From an uncultured Acetatifactor sp. (GTDB lineage Bacteria; Bacillota; Clostridia; Lachnospirales; Lachnospiraceae): a DNA stretch of 64,000 nt. Both the position numbers and the translations under genes were made by a program. The stretch spans positions 217,082 to 281,081 of the forward strand of contig CAJUCE010000002.1 of assembly GCA_910584865.1 (NCBI GenBank). Direction: 5' to 3'. This document shows positions 1-7,279 of the stretch, piece after piece. The stretch's first letter is position 1. Each line of letters starts with the position of its first letter. The notes beneath the pieces are model-generated. The model was not told where the DNA came from. It ran no database searches and was given only the letters and a program-made list of their open reading frames with translations.

Positions 1-369
1 CGCTGCATCGTGTTCGAGGGGCCCAAGGAGCACCCCCTGATTGCAGAGGAGCTGATGATGCCCATCCTTGGCATGGTAAGGGCAAAGGATATCGACGACG
101 CCATAGAACAGGCCGTATGGCTGGAGCACGGCAACCGCCACTCCGCCCATATCCACTCCAAGAACATTGACAATATCACCAAGTACGCCAGGGCCATAGA
201 CACGGCCATCCTGGTGAAGAACGCCCCGTCCTACGCGGCACTGGGTTTCGGCGGGGAGGGCTACTGCACCTTCACCATCGCAAGCCGCACCGGAGAGGGC
301 CTGACCAGTACCAAATCCTTCACCAAGAGCAGGCGCTGCGTCATGGCCGACAGCCTCTGCATCCGGTGA
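1..369 (+). CDS. CoA-acylating aldehyde dehydrogenase, C-terminal part (PduP/EutE-like)
   Basis: The reading frame is open from the first base and stops at 367, so only the last 122 residues are present. The end of the protein (SRTGEGLTSTKSFTKSRRC) is the characteristic C-terminus of the microcompartment aldehyde dehydrogenases PduP and EutE. In that family the enzyme converts an aldehyde plus CoA and NAD+ to acyl-CoA and NADH inside the shell, and PduL then makes the acyl-phosphate. Position as the first gene before an alcohol dehydrogenase and shell genes fits this job. The catalytic cysteine and any encapsulation peptide would lie upstream of the window. The aldehyde (acetaldehyde, propionaldehyde or other) cannot be told from this part. 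Confidence 0.85.
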   Translation, partial: RCIVFEGPKEHPLIAEELMMPILGMVRAKDIDDAIEQAVWLEHGNRHSAHIHSKNIDNITKYARAIDTAILVKNAPSYAALGFGGEGYCTFTIASRTGEGLTSTKSFTKSRRCVMADSLCIR

Positions 370-460
370 TCAGTAGAATTGAATGATTGAAAGAGGCGGC
401 TGAATGCTGAACTGGATAAATTATTAGGTGAGAAGCAATAAACAGAAAGGAGATTTTAAC

Positions 461-1669
461 ATGGCAGATACAGCACAGATAGAAGAGATTGTGAAACAGG
501 TGCTTGCCAGTATTTCAGGAACCGCCGTCACGGCGCCCGCAGGAAACGGCGGGGCAGGCGCAGCGATTCCAAAGACGGCACATGTGGCAATGCTCACCAG
601 TCTGGAGCATTTTGACGTAAAAGAATTCCCCATGCCGGAAGTCGGCGACGACGACATACTGGTAAAGGTGGAAGGCTGCGGCGTCTGCGGCACGGACGCC
701 CATGAATTCAAGAGAGACCCCTTCGGACTGATCCCCGTAGCCCTTGGACACGAGGGCACCGGCGAGATTGTGAAGATGGGGAAAAACGTAAAGAAAGACA
801 GCGCAGGCAAGGATCTGAAGATCGGCGACAAGGTGGTTACTTGCATGATTTTCAAGGATAACCCGGACATCACCATGTTTGACCTGAACAAGCAGAACGT
901 GGGCGGCGCCGATGTGTACGGCCTGCTTCCCGATGACGACATTCACCTGAACGGATGGTTTTCCGATTATATCCTCATTCGGAAAGGCTCCACCGTATTC
1001 AACGTAAGTGATCTTGACCTGTATTCCAGAGTCCTCATTGAGCCCTGCGCGGTACTGATTCACGCGGTGGAGAGAGCGAAGAGCACCGGAATCCTGCGCT
1101 TCAACAGCAGAGTGGTGGTACAGGGCTGCGGCCCCATCGGGCTGATCTGCATCGCCATCCTGCGCACCATGGGCATCAACAAGATTGTGGCGGTGGACGG
1201 CGAACAGAAGCGCCTGGACTTTGCGAAGGAGCTTGGCGCATCCGATTCCGTGAACTTCAAGGAACATAAAGGCATCGAAGCGCTGACGGCGGCGGTTGAG
1301 GAAAAATGCGACGGACACCTGGCGGATTTTGCCTTCCAGTGTACCGGCTCCCCTGCGGGACATTCCAATATCTATAAGTTCATCCGCAACGGCGGCGGGC
1401 TTTGCGAACTGGGATTCTTCATTAACGGCGGGGATGCCACCATCAATCCCCACTTTGACATCTGCTCCAAGGAGATTACCACTGTGGGTTCCTGGGTTTA
1501 CACCTTAAGGGACTACGCAACCACCTTTGACTTCCTGAAGAGCGCGAAGCGGATCGGGCTTCCCATAGATAAGCTGATTACCCACACCTATCCCCTGGAG
1601 GAAATCAACGAGGCCCTGAAGACCAACCTGGCCATGACAGGCCTGAAGATTGCAATTATCAATCGGTAG
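461..1669 (+). CDS. Zinc-dependent alcohol dehydrogenase (MDR family) with N-terminal encapsulation peptide
   Basis: 402 residues; ATG 461 follows a good ribosome site (AAAGGAG, 446-452). Residues about 3-18 (TAQIEEIVKQVLASIS) form an amphipathic helix typical of BMC encapsulation peptides, then a Gly/Ala/Pro-rich linker leads into a medium-chain dehydrogenase. Visible motifs are GCGVCGTDAHE (catalytic zinc Cys and following residues), ALGHEGTGEI and a Rossmann GCGPIGLICIAI. The usual structural-zinc four-Cys loop is not evident. The family oxidises or reduces alcohols or polyols with NAD(P). Here it probably reduces the aldehyde to an alcohol to recycle NADH inside the compartment, the role that the iron-dependent PduQ has in classical Pdu loci. 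The true substrate is not visible. Confidence 0.85.
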   Translation: MADTAQIEEIVKQVLASISGTAVTAPAGNGGAGAAIPKTAHVAMLTSLEHFDVKEFPMPEVGDDDILVKVEGCGVCGTDAHEFKRDPFGLIPVALGHEGTGEIVKMGKNVKKDSAGKDLKIGDKVVTCMIFKDNPDITMFDLNKQNVGGADVYGLLPDDDIHLNGWFSDYILIRKGSTVFNVSDLDLYSRVLIEPCAVLIHAVERAKSTGILRFNSRVVVQGCGPIGLICIAILRTMGINKIVAVDGEQKRLDFAKELGASDSVNFKEHKGIEALTAAVEEKCDGHLADFAFQCTGSPAGHSNIYKFIRNGGGLCELGFFINGGDATINPHFDICSKEITTVGSWVYTLRDYATTFDFLKSAKRIGLPIDKLITHTYPLEEINEALKTNLAMTGLKIAIINR

Positions 1670-1843
1670 GATAAAAACGCGGGAATCTTTTCCTGAAATT
1701 TTCCCGAAAACGGGGGACTGAATTTAATTCTGACAAACCACAAACGGTAATGCGTTATGGCCAGAATGAGAATGAAACCGATTAGAAACAGTTAAGACAA
1801 GGATGAAGACTGTTTTATGTAAAATCGGGGAAGCGAGGGAAAT

Positions 1844-1951
1844 ATGGAAAAAAGACTTTCCACGGAGGAAAAAAATTCCACAAAAAAAGCTCTCTCCATG
1901 GAGGATAAGCATTTCATGGAAAAAGAACTTTCCACGGAAGAAAAGAATTCT
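1844..1951 (+). repeat. Three 36-bp tandem repeats at the 5' end of a BMC-H gene
   Basis: Three in-frame 36-bp units (1844-1879, 1880-1915, 1916-1951) and a partial fourth from 1952. Copies 1 and 3 are the most alike; copy 2 has diverged. Each encodes 12 residues rich in Glu, Lys and Ser. The region is A-rich compared with the shell domain that follows. Confidence 0.8.
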
Positions 1952-2284
1952 ATGGAAGACGGAAATTCCGCGGAGGAAGCGGTGGGATTGTTGGAAGTGT
2001 TCGGCTTGGTCTGCGCCTTCATGGCGGCTGACGCAGGATGCAAGGCGGCGGATGTGAGGCTTGAGGTTTTTGACAAAAATAAACCGGCAAATGCGGATGC
2101 GCTGCCGGTTCCCCTGTTGGTGACCGTGAAGTTCCGGGGAAGCGTGGCGGCTGTGGAAGCGGCCATGGAAGCGGCCGAAGCGGTGGCAAAATCCCTCACC
2201 GGAGTGGTGCAGAGGCATATTATCCCCAGGCCCACCGGGGACACCGGAAAGATGCTGAAGATCAGCGCATTTGATAAAAACTGA
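1844..2284 (+). CDS. BMC-H shell protein with 12-residue-repeat N-terminal extension
   Basis: 146 residues. Residues about 46-140 are a single BMC (Pfam00936) domain, from VGLLEVFGLVCAFMAADAG to the end, with the family HIIPRP segment. Before it lies an unusual charged extension built of three 12-residue repeats (MEKRLSTEEKNS, TKKALSMEDKHF, MEKELSTEEKNS) plus a partial fourth, matched by 36-bp DNA repeats at 1844-1951. Start 1844 has only a modest upstream GAGG; ATG 1916 or 1952 inside the repeats could also be used. BMC-H proteins form hexameric shell tiles. The extension could lie on one face of the hexamer and bind cargo or another shell protein, but that is inference. Confidence 0.8.
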   Translation: MEKRLSTEEKNSTKKALSMEDKHFMEKELSTEEKNSMEDGNSAEEAVGLLEVFGLVCAFMAADAGCKAADVRLEVFDKNKPANADALPVPLLVTVKFRGSVAAVEAAMEAAEAVAKSLTGVVQRHIIPRPTGDTGKMLKISAFDKN

Positions 2285-2529
2285 CTCGGATTCCGCTGCA
2301 AAAGGAACCACTGCAGGATGAGCGGGAAGAGATGAATCACCGGATGCAGCAGGACATGGGCAGGAAGGAAATGTTACGAAATAACTTTTGAACTTTCGGC
2401 TGAGGTCAGTGCGGAATACAGCAATTCAAAAGCTGTTTCTGCATCAGCGGCCAGGTGATAGCAATAAAAGATTTTGAACTAAGAATAAAAGATTGGTAAA
2501 GGAATTGCATAGAACGAAAGGAGAGCATT

Positions 2530-2805
2530 ATGGCACAGGAAGCATTGGGAATGGTAGAAACAAGAGGTCTCACGGCCGCCATTGAGGCAGCGGATGCGAT
2601 GACCAAGTCCGCGGAGGTTTCTCTGATCGGCACCGAGAAGATCGGTTCCGGACTGGTAACCGTAATGGTGCGCGGCGATGTGGGAGCCGTGAAGGCATCC
2701 GTGGAGAGCGGTTCCGCGGCAGCAAGCAGACTGGGCGAGCTGGTGGCGGCCCATGTGATCCCCAGGCCTCATTCCGACGTGGAGAAGATTCTGCCGAAGA
2801 TCTGA
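2530..2805 (+). CDS. BMC-H shell protein (PduA/EutM-like)
   Basis: 91 residues, a complete canonical BMC domain from MAQEALGMVETRGLTAAIEA to HVIPRPHSDVEKILP. ATG 2530 is preceded by AAAGGAGAG at 2518-2526. Hexamers of this family tile the shell facets and carry the central pore that passes substrate. It is very close to the BMC-H at 3415 (same MAQEALGMVETRGL start and GTEKIGSGLVTVMVRGDVGA core), so the two are recent paralogues. This one has Thr in MTKSAEV where the other has MCKAANV. Confidence 0.95.
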   Translation: MAQEALGMVETRGLTAAIEAADAMTKSAEVSLIGTEKIGSGLVTVMVRGDVGAVKASVESGSAAASRLGELVAAHVIPRPHSDVEKILPKI

Positions 2806-2885
2806 ACCGGCATATCGCAAAATCCTGCGGGAAGAATGCGGCGTGGAGCAGATCAGAATCGCAATATCAGTAAAGGAGCCGGCAA

Positions 2886-3224
2886 ATGAGCAATACATCA
2901 TTGGGCTTTATCGAGATTACAGGTGTGGTTGCCGCTGTGGATGCCCTGGACATCATGTGTAAGACATCGGGCGTGGAGCTGGCCACCTGGGAGAGAAAAC
3001 TGGGCGGAAGGCTTGTGACCATTGTGGTCAGGGGCGACGTGGCATCCGTCACGGAAGCTGTGGAGACTGCGGCGGCCAAGGCGATTAAAAAGCCTGTGGC
3101 CAGGGGCGTCCTGGCGAACCCCCACGATGAGATCGTGCGTCTGGTGAACCTGAGCGCAAGCCGCTTTATGAACAACGAGGCACAGCCAGGCGGCTTGGAC
3201 GCCAGAACCATCCAGGAAGTGTAA
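2886..3224 (+). CDS. BMC-H shell protein, divergent, with C-terminal tail
   Basis: 112 residues. Residues about 4-90 are a BMC domain (LGFIEITGVVAAVDALDIMC, GRLVTIVVRGDVASV, LANPHDEIVRLV). It lacks the usual HVIPRP motif, having GVLANPHDE instead, and carries a roughly 20-residue polar tail. Ribosome site AAAGGAG at 2873-2879. It is clearly different from the near-identical pair at 2530 and 3415, so it probably has a special place or pore in the shell, as PduK- or EutK-type minor proteins do. No iron-sulfur tail is present. Confidence 0.9.
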   Translation: MSNTSLGFIEITGVVAAVDALDIMCKTSGVELATWERKLGGRLVTIVVRGDVASVTEAVETAAAKAIKKPVARGVLANPHDEIVRLVNLSASRFMNNEAQPGGLDARTIQEV

Positions 3225-3253
3225 CAAGCGTAAAAAGCACTAAAGTGCAGAGA

Positions 3254-3407
3254 GCGGAACTGGAATAAAAGAGACGGAACTGGAAAAAGAAACTAAACAG
3301 TCTCGGAACGGAAGTGCCCGGAAGAAAATATCAGCTGCGCCCTATGCAGATGAAATTTTCTTCCCCACAAGGGCACTGGAGTGCAGAGACGGAACTGGAA
3401 TAGGAGG
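3254..3407 (+). repeat. Repeated RBS-proximal motif, three local copies
   Basis: The string ACGGAACTGGAA or GCGGAACTGGAA occurs at 3254, 3274 and 3389. The last copy runs on into AGGAGG, the ribosome site of the gene at 3415. Two copies are also preceded by GTGCAGAGA. The same motif returns at 7254, 40942 and 41050. Confidence 0.8.
3313..3377 (+). promoter_or_regulatory. Long intercistronic hairpin before a BMC-H gene
   Basis: AGTGCCC plus GGAAGAAAAT (3313-3329) pair perfectly with ATTTTCTTCC (3355-3364) and GGGCACT (3371-3377), with a 6-nt bulge; CTGC/GCAG pair again inside. No U-run follows, so it is not an obvious terminator. It could protect or process mRNA and set the amount of the following shell protein. 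Confidence 0.6.
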
Positions 3408-3414
3408 AAAAGAA

Positions 3415-3696
3415 ATGGCACAGGAAGCATTAGGAATGGTGGAAACAAGAGGTCTGGTAGCGGCGATTGAGGCTGCTGACGCTATGTGCAAGGCTGCAAA
3501 CGTAAGCCTGGTAGGCACGGAGAAAATCGGCTCCGGACTGGTAACCGTAATGGTGCGCGGCGACGTAGGAGCCGTGAAATCTTCTGTGGAGGCAGGCGCA
3601 TCCAGTGCGTCCAAGCTTGGCGAACTGGTAGCAACCCATGTAATTCCCAGGCCCCACAACGACGTTGAGATGATTCTTCCCAAAGTAACGGCTTAA
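3415..3696 (+). CDS. BMC-H shell protein (PduA/EutM-like), paralogue of the gene at 2530
   Basis: 93 residues, a complete BMC domain with HVIPRPHNDVEMILP near the end. ATG 3415 has a strong AGGAGG at 3402-3407. It is nearly identical to the protein at 2530; the differences cluster in the first helix (MCKAANV against MTKSAEV) and in the second half (SSVEAGASSASK). It is likely a main facet protein. Unlike its paralogue it has its own structured leader (3313-3377), so the two copies may be made at different levels. Confidence 0.95.
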   Translation: MAQEALGMVETRGLVAAIEAADAMCKAANVSLVGTEKIGSGLVTVMVRGDVGAVKSSVEAGASSASKLGELVATHVIPRPHNDVEMILPKVTA

Positions 3697-3746
3697 GAAG
3701 CCAGAATTTTCCCGACAGAAGGATAAGATAGGGTTTGCTGCTGTAG

Positions 3747-3781
3747 GCAGGTTTCATATGACAGAGCCAGGTCAAACCTGC
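3747..3781 (+). promoter_or_regulatory. Hairpin between a BMC-H gene and pduL
   Basis: GCAGGTTT (3747-3754) pairs with AAACCTGC (3774-3781) around a 19-nt loop in the 192-bp gap before pduL. No U-run follows. It could be an mRNA stability or processing site. Nothing else clear is seen in this gap. Confidence 0.45.
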
Positions 3782-3888
3782 AATCTCAGGGGCGGGGAAC
3801 ACACTTCTCAGAACGGGGACGGCAGGTTTGGGAAGAAAATGACACTTACAGTCCGGCAGGGCGGGAAGAGCGGCGATGGAGGAAGAAC

Positions 3889-4533
3889 ATGGAACAACAG
3901 ACAGTGGAAATGATTACCCAGATGGTACTTCAGACCATCCGCGGAATGGAAGAGGAATCCGGTGGCTTTCAGGTGCCGGTGGGCGTGTCCGCGAGACATA
4001 TCCATCTGACTCAGGAGCATGTGGAAATCCTTTTCGGAGCAGGATACCATCTGACCAGGAAAAAAGACCTTATGGGCGGCCAGTATGCCTGCAATGAGAC
4101 AGTCACCATAGTAGGCCTGAAACTGCGGGCCATTGAAAACGTGCGGGTTCTGGGCCCGGTGCGGAAAGCCTCCCAGCTGGAGATATCCGCCACGGACGCC
4201 ATGAAGCTGGGCGTTGCGGCCCCCATCCGGGAATCCGGCAATGTGGCGGGCAGCGCACCCATAGCGGTAGTCGGCCCCAAAGGAGTGATTTACCTGGAGG
4301 AGGGCTGTATCGTCGCCATGCGCCACATCCATATGTCTCCGGCAGACGCAAAAGCGGCAGGGGTCAGCGACGGCGATATCGTCTCGGTGAAGGCGGACAA
4401 TGAACGGGGAACCGTTTTTAATCAGGTGAAGATACGTGTAGACCAGAGCTTTACCCTGGAGATGCACATCGATACCGACGAAGCCAACGCCAGTAAGATC
4501 AAGACCGGCGATAAGGTGACGATTGTAAAATAG
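3889..4533 (+). CDS. pduL: Phosphate propanoyltransferase PduL
   Basis: 214 residues. An N-terminal amphipathic segment (EQQTVEMITQMVLQTIRGM) looks like an encapsulation peptide. Then come two PduL domains: VGVSARHIHLTQEHVEILFG with the HIH zinc ligands, and later AMRHIHMSPADAKAAG with a second HIH. The enzyme exchanges CoA for phosphate on the acyl-CoA made by the aldehyde dehydrogenase, giving acyl-phosphate for ATP synthesis and freeing CoA inside the shell. ATG 3889 follows GATGGAGGAAG. Length matches the family. Acetyl- against propionyl-CoA preference cannot be told. Confidence 0.95.
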   Translation: MEQQTVEMITQMVLQTIRGMEEESGGFQVPVGVSARHIHLTQEHVEILFGAGYHLTRKKDLMGGQYACNETVTIVGLKLRAIENVRVLGPVRKASQLEISATDAMKLGVAAPIRESGNVAGSAPIAVVGPKGVIYLEEGCIVAMRHIHMSPADAKAAGVSDGDIVSVKADNERGTVFNQVKIRVDQSFTLEMHIDTDEANASKIKTGDKVTIVK

Positions 4534-5095
4534 CGCAAGGAACTGCCGTTGAAACATTTCTGTAAGGACATCATAGGACGGACAGAAAATCGGTAAGCTC
4601 TGCATGCGCCGGGTCTTGTTGTTAAGCGCTAAAAAGGGCGACAAGAACGATATAAGCATATCTGCAGGATCGGACTGCAGCTGAATTCAATTGCAAAACT
4701 ATACTTGCGAGTATAATGTATTGCAATAGGAGCTGTCCGCAGTTGCTAAATCTGGCATGACTGCGGCGGCTCCGTGGAGCGGATGGCGGGCGGGATTGAC
4801 ATCACAGGTAAGACAGCTTTGGCCTGCCCGTCTGTCTGTTTCATACTCAGGCAGGAACGAGGCATCTGCTTCCGGTGTCCGGAGGATTCCGGGCGCAGGG
4901 ATTGCCTTTGTCTGGAAAGACACTGTGGCTTTTGGGTGGCGGGTAAGGGTATTATGCAGGATGACGGCAGGCGCAGTGCAAAATGGACAGCGGGCGTTGT
5001 GCATGACGGATAACGTGTACCATGCATGACAGGCAGCCGCCGCCATACAGAATCGATGACAGAAGACACATACCGACTGACAGGAGATACATACC
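4534..5095. other. 562-bp gap between pduL and the vertex-protein gene
   Basis: Apart from the nested inverted repeat at 4690-4727 I see no convincing gene. Short open frames at 4757 and 4774 are Trp/Cys/Arg-rich with no recognisable domain or ribosome site. The gap is much longer than the others in this operon, so it may be a decayed gene or a leader for the second half of the operon. Confidence 0.5.
4690..4727. promoter_or_regulatory. Nested inverted repeat with a TATAAT box
   Basis: Outer arms ATTGCAA (4690-4696) and TTGCAAT (4721-4727) enclose inner arms TATACT (4700-4705) and AGTATA (4710-4715). A TATAAT hexamer sits at 4712-4717 and TTGCAA at 4691 could serve as a poor -35 (spacing 15). 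It lies in the long gap before the vertex-protein gene and may be an operator over an internal promoter, or an RNA hairpin. Confidence 0.4.
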
Positions 5096-5341
5096 ATGGT
5101 TGTGGGAAAAGTAGTGGGAAGCATTGTTTCCACCCGCAAATGCGAAAATCTGGTTGGAAATAAATTCATGATTATAGAGCCCCTGGAAGAAATGTCCGCC
5201 GGAGGCGCCTGTTTTGTCGCCATTGACAACATAGGCGCGGGAATCGGCGAGACGGTCCTGGTGGCCACAGGGAGCGCCGCCCGGGTGGGGATGGAAAATG
5301 CACCGGTGGATGCCGCCATAGTGGGAATCGTCGACGAGTGA
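5096..5341 (+). CDS. BMC-P vertex protein (EutN/CcmL family)
   Basis: 81 residues, the full length of the family. The start MVVGKVVGSIVSTRKCENLVG and the segment GAGIGETVLVATGSAARVG are typical of EutN/CcmL/PduN. These proteins form pentamers that cap the corners of the shell. Only one vertex gene is present in the window. ATG 5096 is preceded by GGAGATACATACC; the weak ribosome site would suit a protein needed in only 60 copies per shell. Confidence 0.93.
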   Translation: MVVGKVVGSIVSTRKCENLVGNKFMIIEPLEEMSAGGACFVAIDNIGAGIGETVLVATGSAARVGMENAPVDAAIVGIVDE

Positions 5342-5424
5342 GGCTGCAATGATGAAATCTTGTGCGTTGCATTATGCGTTGCGTCGGAATTTTGGTTCAG
5401 AAGAATGATTTTGGAGAATATGGT

Positions 5425-6768
5425 ATGGAGATGCAGGCATTGAAGCAGGTTTTGCAGGAAAACGGCATTGTCGGCGCAGGCGGCGCGGGCTTTCCCACCT
5501 ATGCGAAACTGGATGAAAGAGCGGAAATTATACTGATGAACTGCGCGGAATGCGAACCGCTGCTGAAGCTCCACAGACAGCTGATGGAACAGCGCGCGGA
5601 GGAAATTCTGCGGACCTTTGACGGGATCGCCCGGGCTGTGGGAGCAGGGGAAGCCGTCATCGGGATTAAGAGAGAATACAAGTCCGCCGTAAAGGCGATT
5701 GAACGATATATAGACAGATACCCCCATATGAGGGTGCAGCTTTTGGACAGCGCCTATCCCATGGGGGATGAAGTGGTGCTGATTTACGAGGCCACGGGAA
5801 GGGTCATCCGCCCCGGCGGCCTGCCCATAGAGGAAGGAGTGGCGGTCTTCAACGTGGAGACGGTCTACAATGTGTACCGCACCCTGGAAAAACAGGTTCC
5901 CGTGGTGGACAAACTGGTCTCCGTGGTGGGGGAAGTGGCCCATCCCATAACAGTGCGGGTGCCCATCGGCGCTTCCATCCGGGATGTGGTGGTCCACGCA
6001 GGGGAGATCCTGGTGAAAAATCCTGCATACCTGATCGGCGGTCCCATGATGGGGAACCTGCAGGAGGAGACGGATGTGGTGACCAAGACCACCAATGCGG
6101 TGATCGTCCTGGACAAAAGCCACAGCCTGATACAGCGCAAGAACCGGAACGCGGCCATTGACCTGAAACGGGCGGCTTCCGCCTGCTGCCAGTGCGAGAC
6201 CTGCACCAGTCTCTGCCCCCGCCATGCCCTGGGACATCCCATAGAGCCCCACAAATTTATGCGCAGCGCCGCAAACAAGGATTTCCAGGACACCAACGTG
6301 TTCTTAAATACCTTTTTCTGCAGCTCCTGCGGGCTGTGCGAGAATTTCTCCTGCCCCCAGGGACTGGCGCCCAGGAGCCTGATTGCGGATTACAAACTGG
6401 GCCTGCGCAAGGCAGGGGTGAAGGTGCCCCAGGACGTAAAGCCTGCCCCGGTGAACAAAGGCAGGGATTACCGCAAGGCCCCGGAGGAGAGACTGGAGGC
6501 AAGGCTTGGGCTTTCCAAATATAATGTGGACGCGCCCCTGCAGGAGGACGATTACTGGAAAAGGGAAGACCTGATCCACAAGGTAAAAATTCTGCTGAGC
6601 CAGCACATCGGCGCCCCGGCGGTTCCGGCGGTGGAAAAAGGCGCATCCGTCCGCACCGGCGACTGCGTCGCGAAACCCGGGAAAGGCCTGAGCGTGGGAA
6701 TCCATGCTTCTGTGGACGGCATTGTGCAGGAAGTCACGGAGAAGTATATAACGATTGTGCGGCAGTAA
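5425..6768 (+). CDS. PduS/RnfC-like flavin and iron-sulfur electron-transfer protein
   Basis: 447 residues. The N-terminus has the RnfC FMN-site signature NGIVGAGGAGFPTYAKL, followed by an SLBB-type region. Two cysteine sets lie in the C-terminal half: CCQCETCTSLCPRHALGHP and CSSCGLCENFSCPQG, as in 4Fe-4S ferredoxin domains; a barrel-sandwich segment closes the protein. PduS reduces cobalamin in B12-dependent compartments, and PduS-like proteins also occur in glycyl-radical types, where they are thought to oxidise NADH and pass electrons out. Start ATG 5425 is chosen for GGAG at 5413; the longer frame from 5362 has no site. It probably partners the PduT-like shell protein at 7280. Confidence 0.88.
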   Translation: MEMQALKQVLQENGIVGAGGAGFPTYAKLDERAEIILMNCAECEPLLKLHRQLMEQRAEEILRTFDGIARAVGAGEAVIGIKREYKSAVKAIERYIDRYPHMRVQLLDSAYPMGDEVVLIYEATGRVIRPGGLPIEEGVAVFNVETVYNVYRTLEKQVPVVDKLVSVVGEVAHPITVRVPIGASIRDVVVHAGEILVKNPAYLIGGPMMGNLQEETDVVTKTTNAVIVLDKSHSLIQRKNRNAAIDLKRAASACCQCETCTSLCPRHALGHPIEPHKFMRSAANKDFQDTNVFLNTFFCSSCGLCENFSCPQGLAPRSLIADYKLGLRKAGVKVPQDVKPAPVNKGRDYRKAPEERLEARLGLSKYNVDAPLQEDDYWKREDLIHKVKILLSQHIGAPAVPAVEKGASVRTGDCVAKPGKGLSVGIHASVDGIVQEVTEKYITIVRQ

Positions 6769-6789
6769 ATATGCGCGTAACCGCACAAT
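6754..6789 (+). promoter_or_regulatory. Hairpin at the 3' end of the pduS-like gene
   Basis: ATTGTGCGG (6754-6762) and CCGCACAAT (6781-6789) are a perfect 9-bp inverted repeat around the stop codon. A weak T-run follows only about 15 nt later, so a terminator role is doubtful. A second inverted repeat, ATTGTAAA/TTTACAAT (6848-6877), lies before the next small gene. Confidence 0.4.
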
Positions 6790-6929
6790 GCTGAAAAACT
6801 CCCTTTTTGGAATTGCGTACCCAGAGGGAAATAACTTATAAAAATACATTGTAAATGACAGATAACGATTTTACAATCAAATATATAACAAGTATATAAA
6901 TCGCAATTTGACAAAAGAGGTTTTTAAGT

Positions 6930-7154
6930 ATGGAACAATGGCGGAAGATTTCGCTGATAGGTATTCTTATAGGCAATGGCGCATTGCTTATTGATTATTG
7001 TGCAATAAGTATTCCTTATATAATAATGACTCCCATACTGATTGTTGCTTTTATTTTAATTATTACCGGCCTGATTATAAGGAAGAAAAATTTATGCATC
7101 GGTAACACTTTTCCGAAAAGAGAGATAAAAAAGGCAGATGCAGAACCGGAATAA
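6930..7154 (+). CDS. Small two-helix membrane protein of unknown function
   Basis: 74 residues. Two hydrophobic segments (about 7-25 and 28-49) are followed by a Lys/Arg-rich tail, so it is likely a small inner-membrane protein with both ends in the cytoplasm. GAGG lies upstream at 6915-6918. The stretch is much richer in A and T than the BMC genes on each side, and it separates two genes (pduS-like and pduT-like) that belong together, which suggests an insertion. I do not recognise the family. Confidence 0.5.
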   Translation: MEQWRKISLIGILIGNGALLIDYCAISIPYIIMTPILIVAFILIITGLIIRKKNLCIGNTFPKREIKKADAEPE

Positions 7155-7184
7155 AAACAGCATGTGCCCATACTGTACCCCCAT

Positions 7185-7272
7185 AGAATTTATGGACGCA
7201 TCACTTAGCGGCCGGAAATTCTAAGCCGGATTCTGGGTGTGGTATGGATAGATGCGGAACTGGAATAGGAGG
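7185..7272 (+). promoter_or_regulatory. Conserved leader element before the BMC-T gene (copy A)
   Basis: AGAATTTATGG (7185-7195) can pair with CCGGAAATTCT (7212-7222). The 19-mer GCGGAACTGGAATAGGAGG (7254-7272) follows and contains the ribosome site. The same two modules occur in the same order before the Asp23 gene (40979-41068), where the stem sequence differs but still pairs. Confidence 0.65.
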
Positions 7273-7279
7273 TACCCTC

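Noticed and set aside
4757..5029. Possible small gene between pduL and the vertex-protein gene
   Set aside because: Composition is Trp/Arg/Cys-rich and unlike a real protein; no ribosome site; two overlapping frames are equally open.
4699..6252. Long minus-strand open frame of 517 codons
   Set aside because: It lies opposite the clearly coding pduS-like gene and reads His/Pro/Arg-rich sequence typical of an antisense shadow. The same holds for 515-1453, 10073-11305, 12631-14514, 23972-25564 and 50416-52008.
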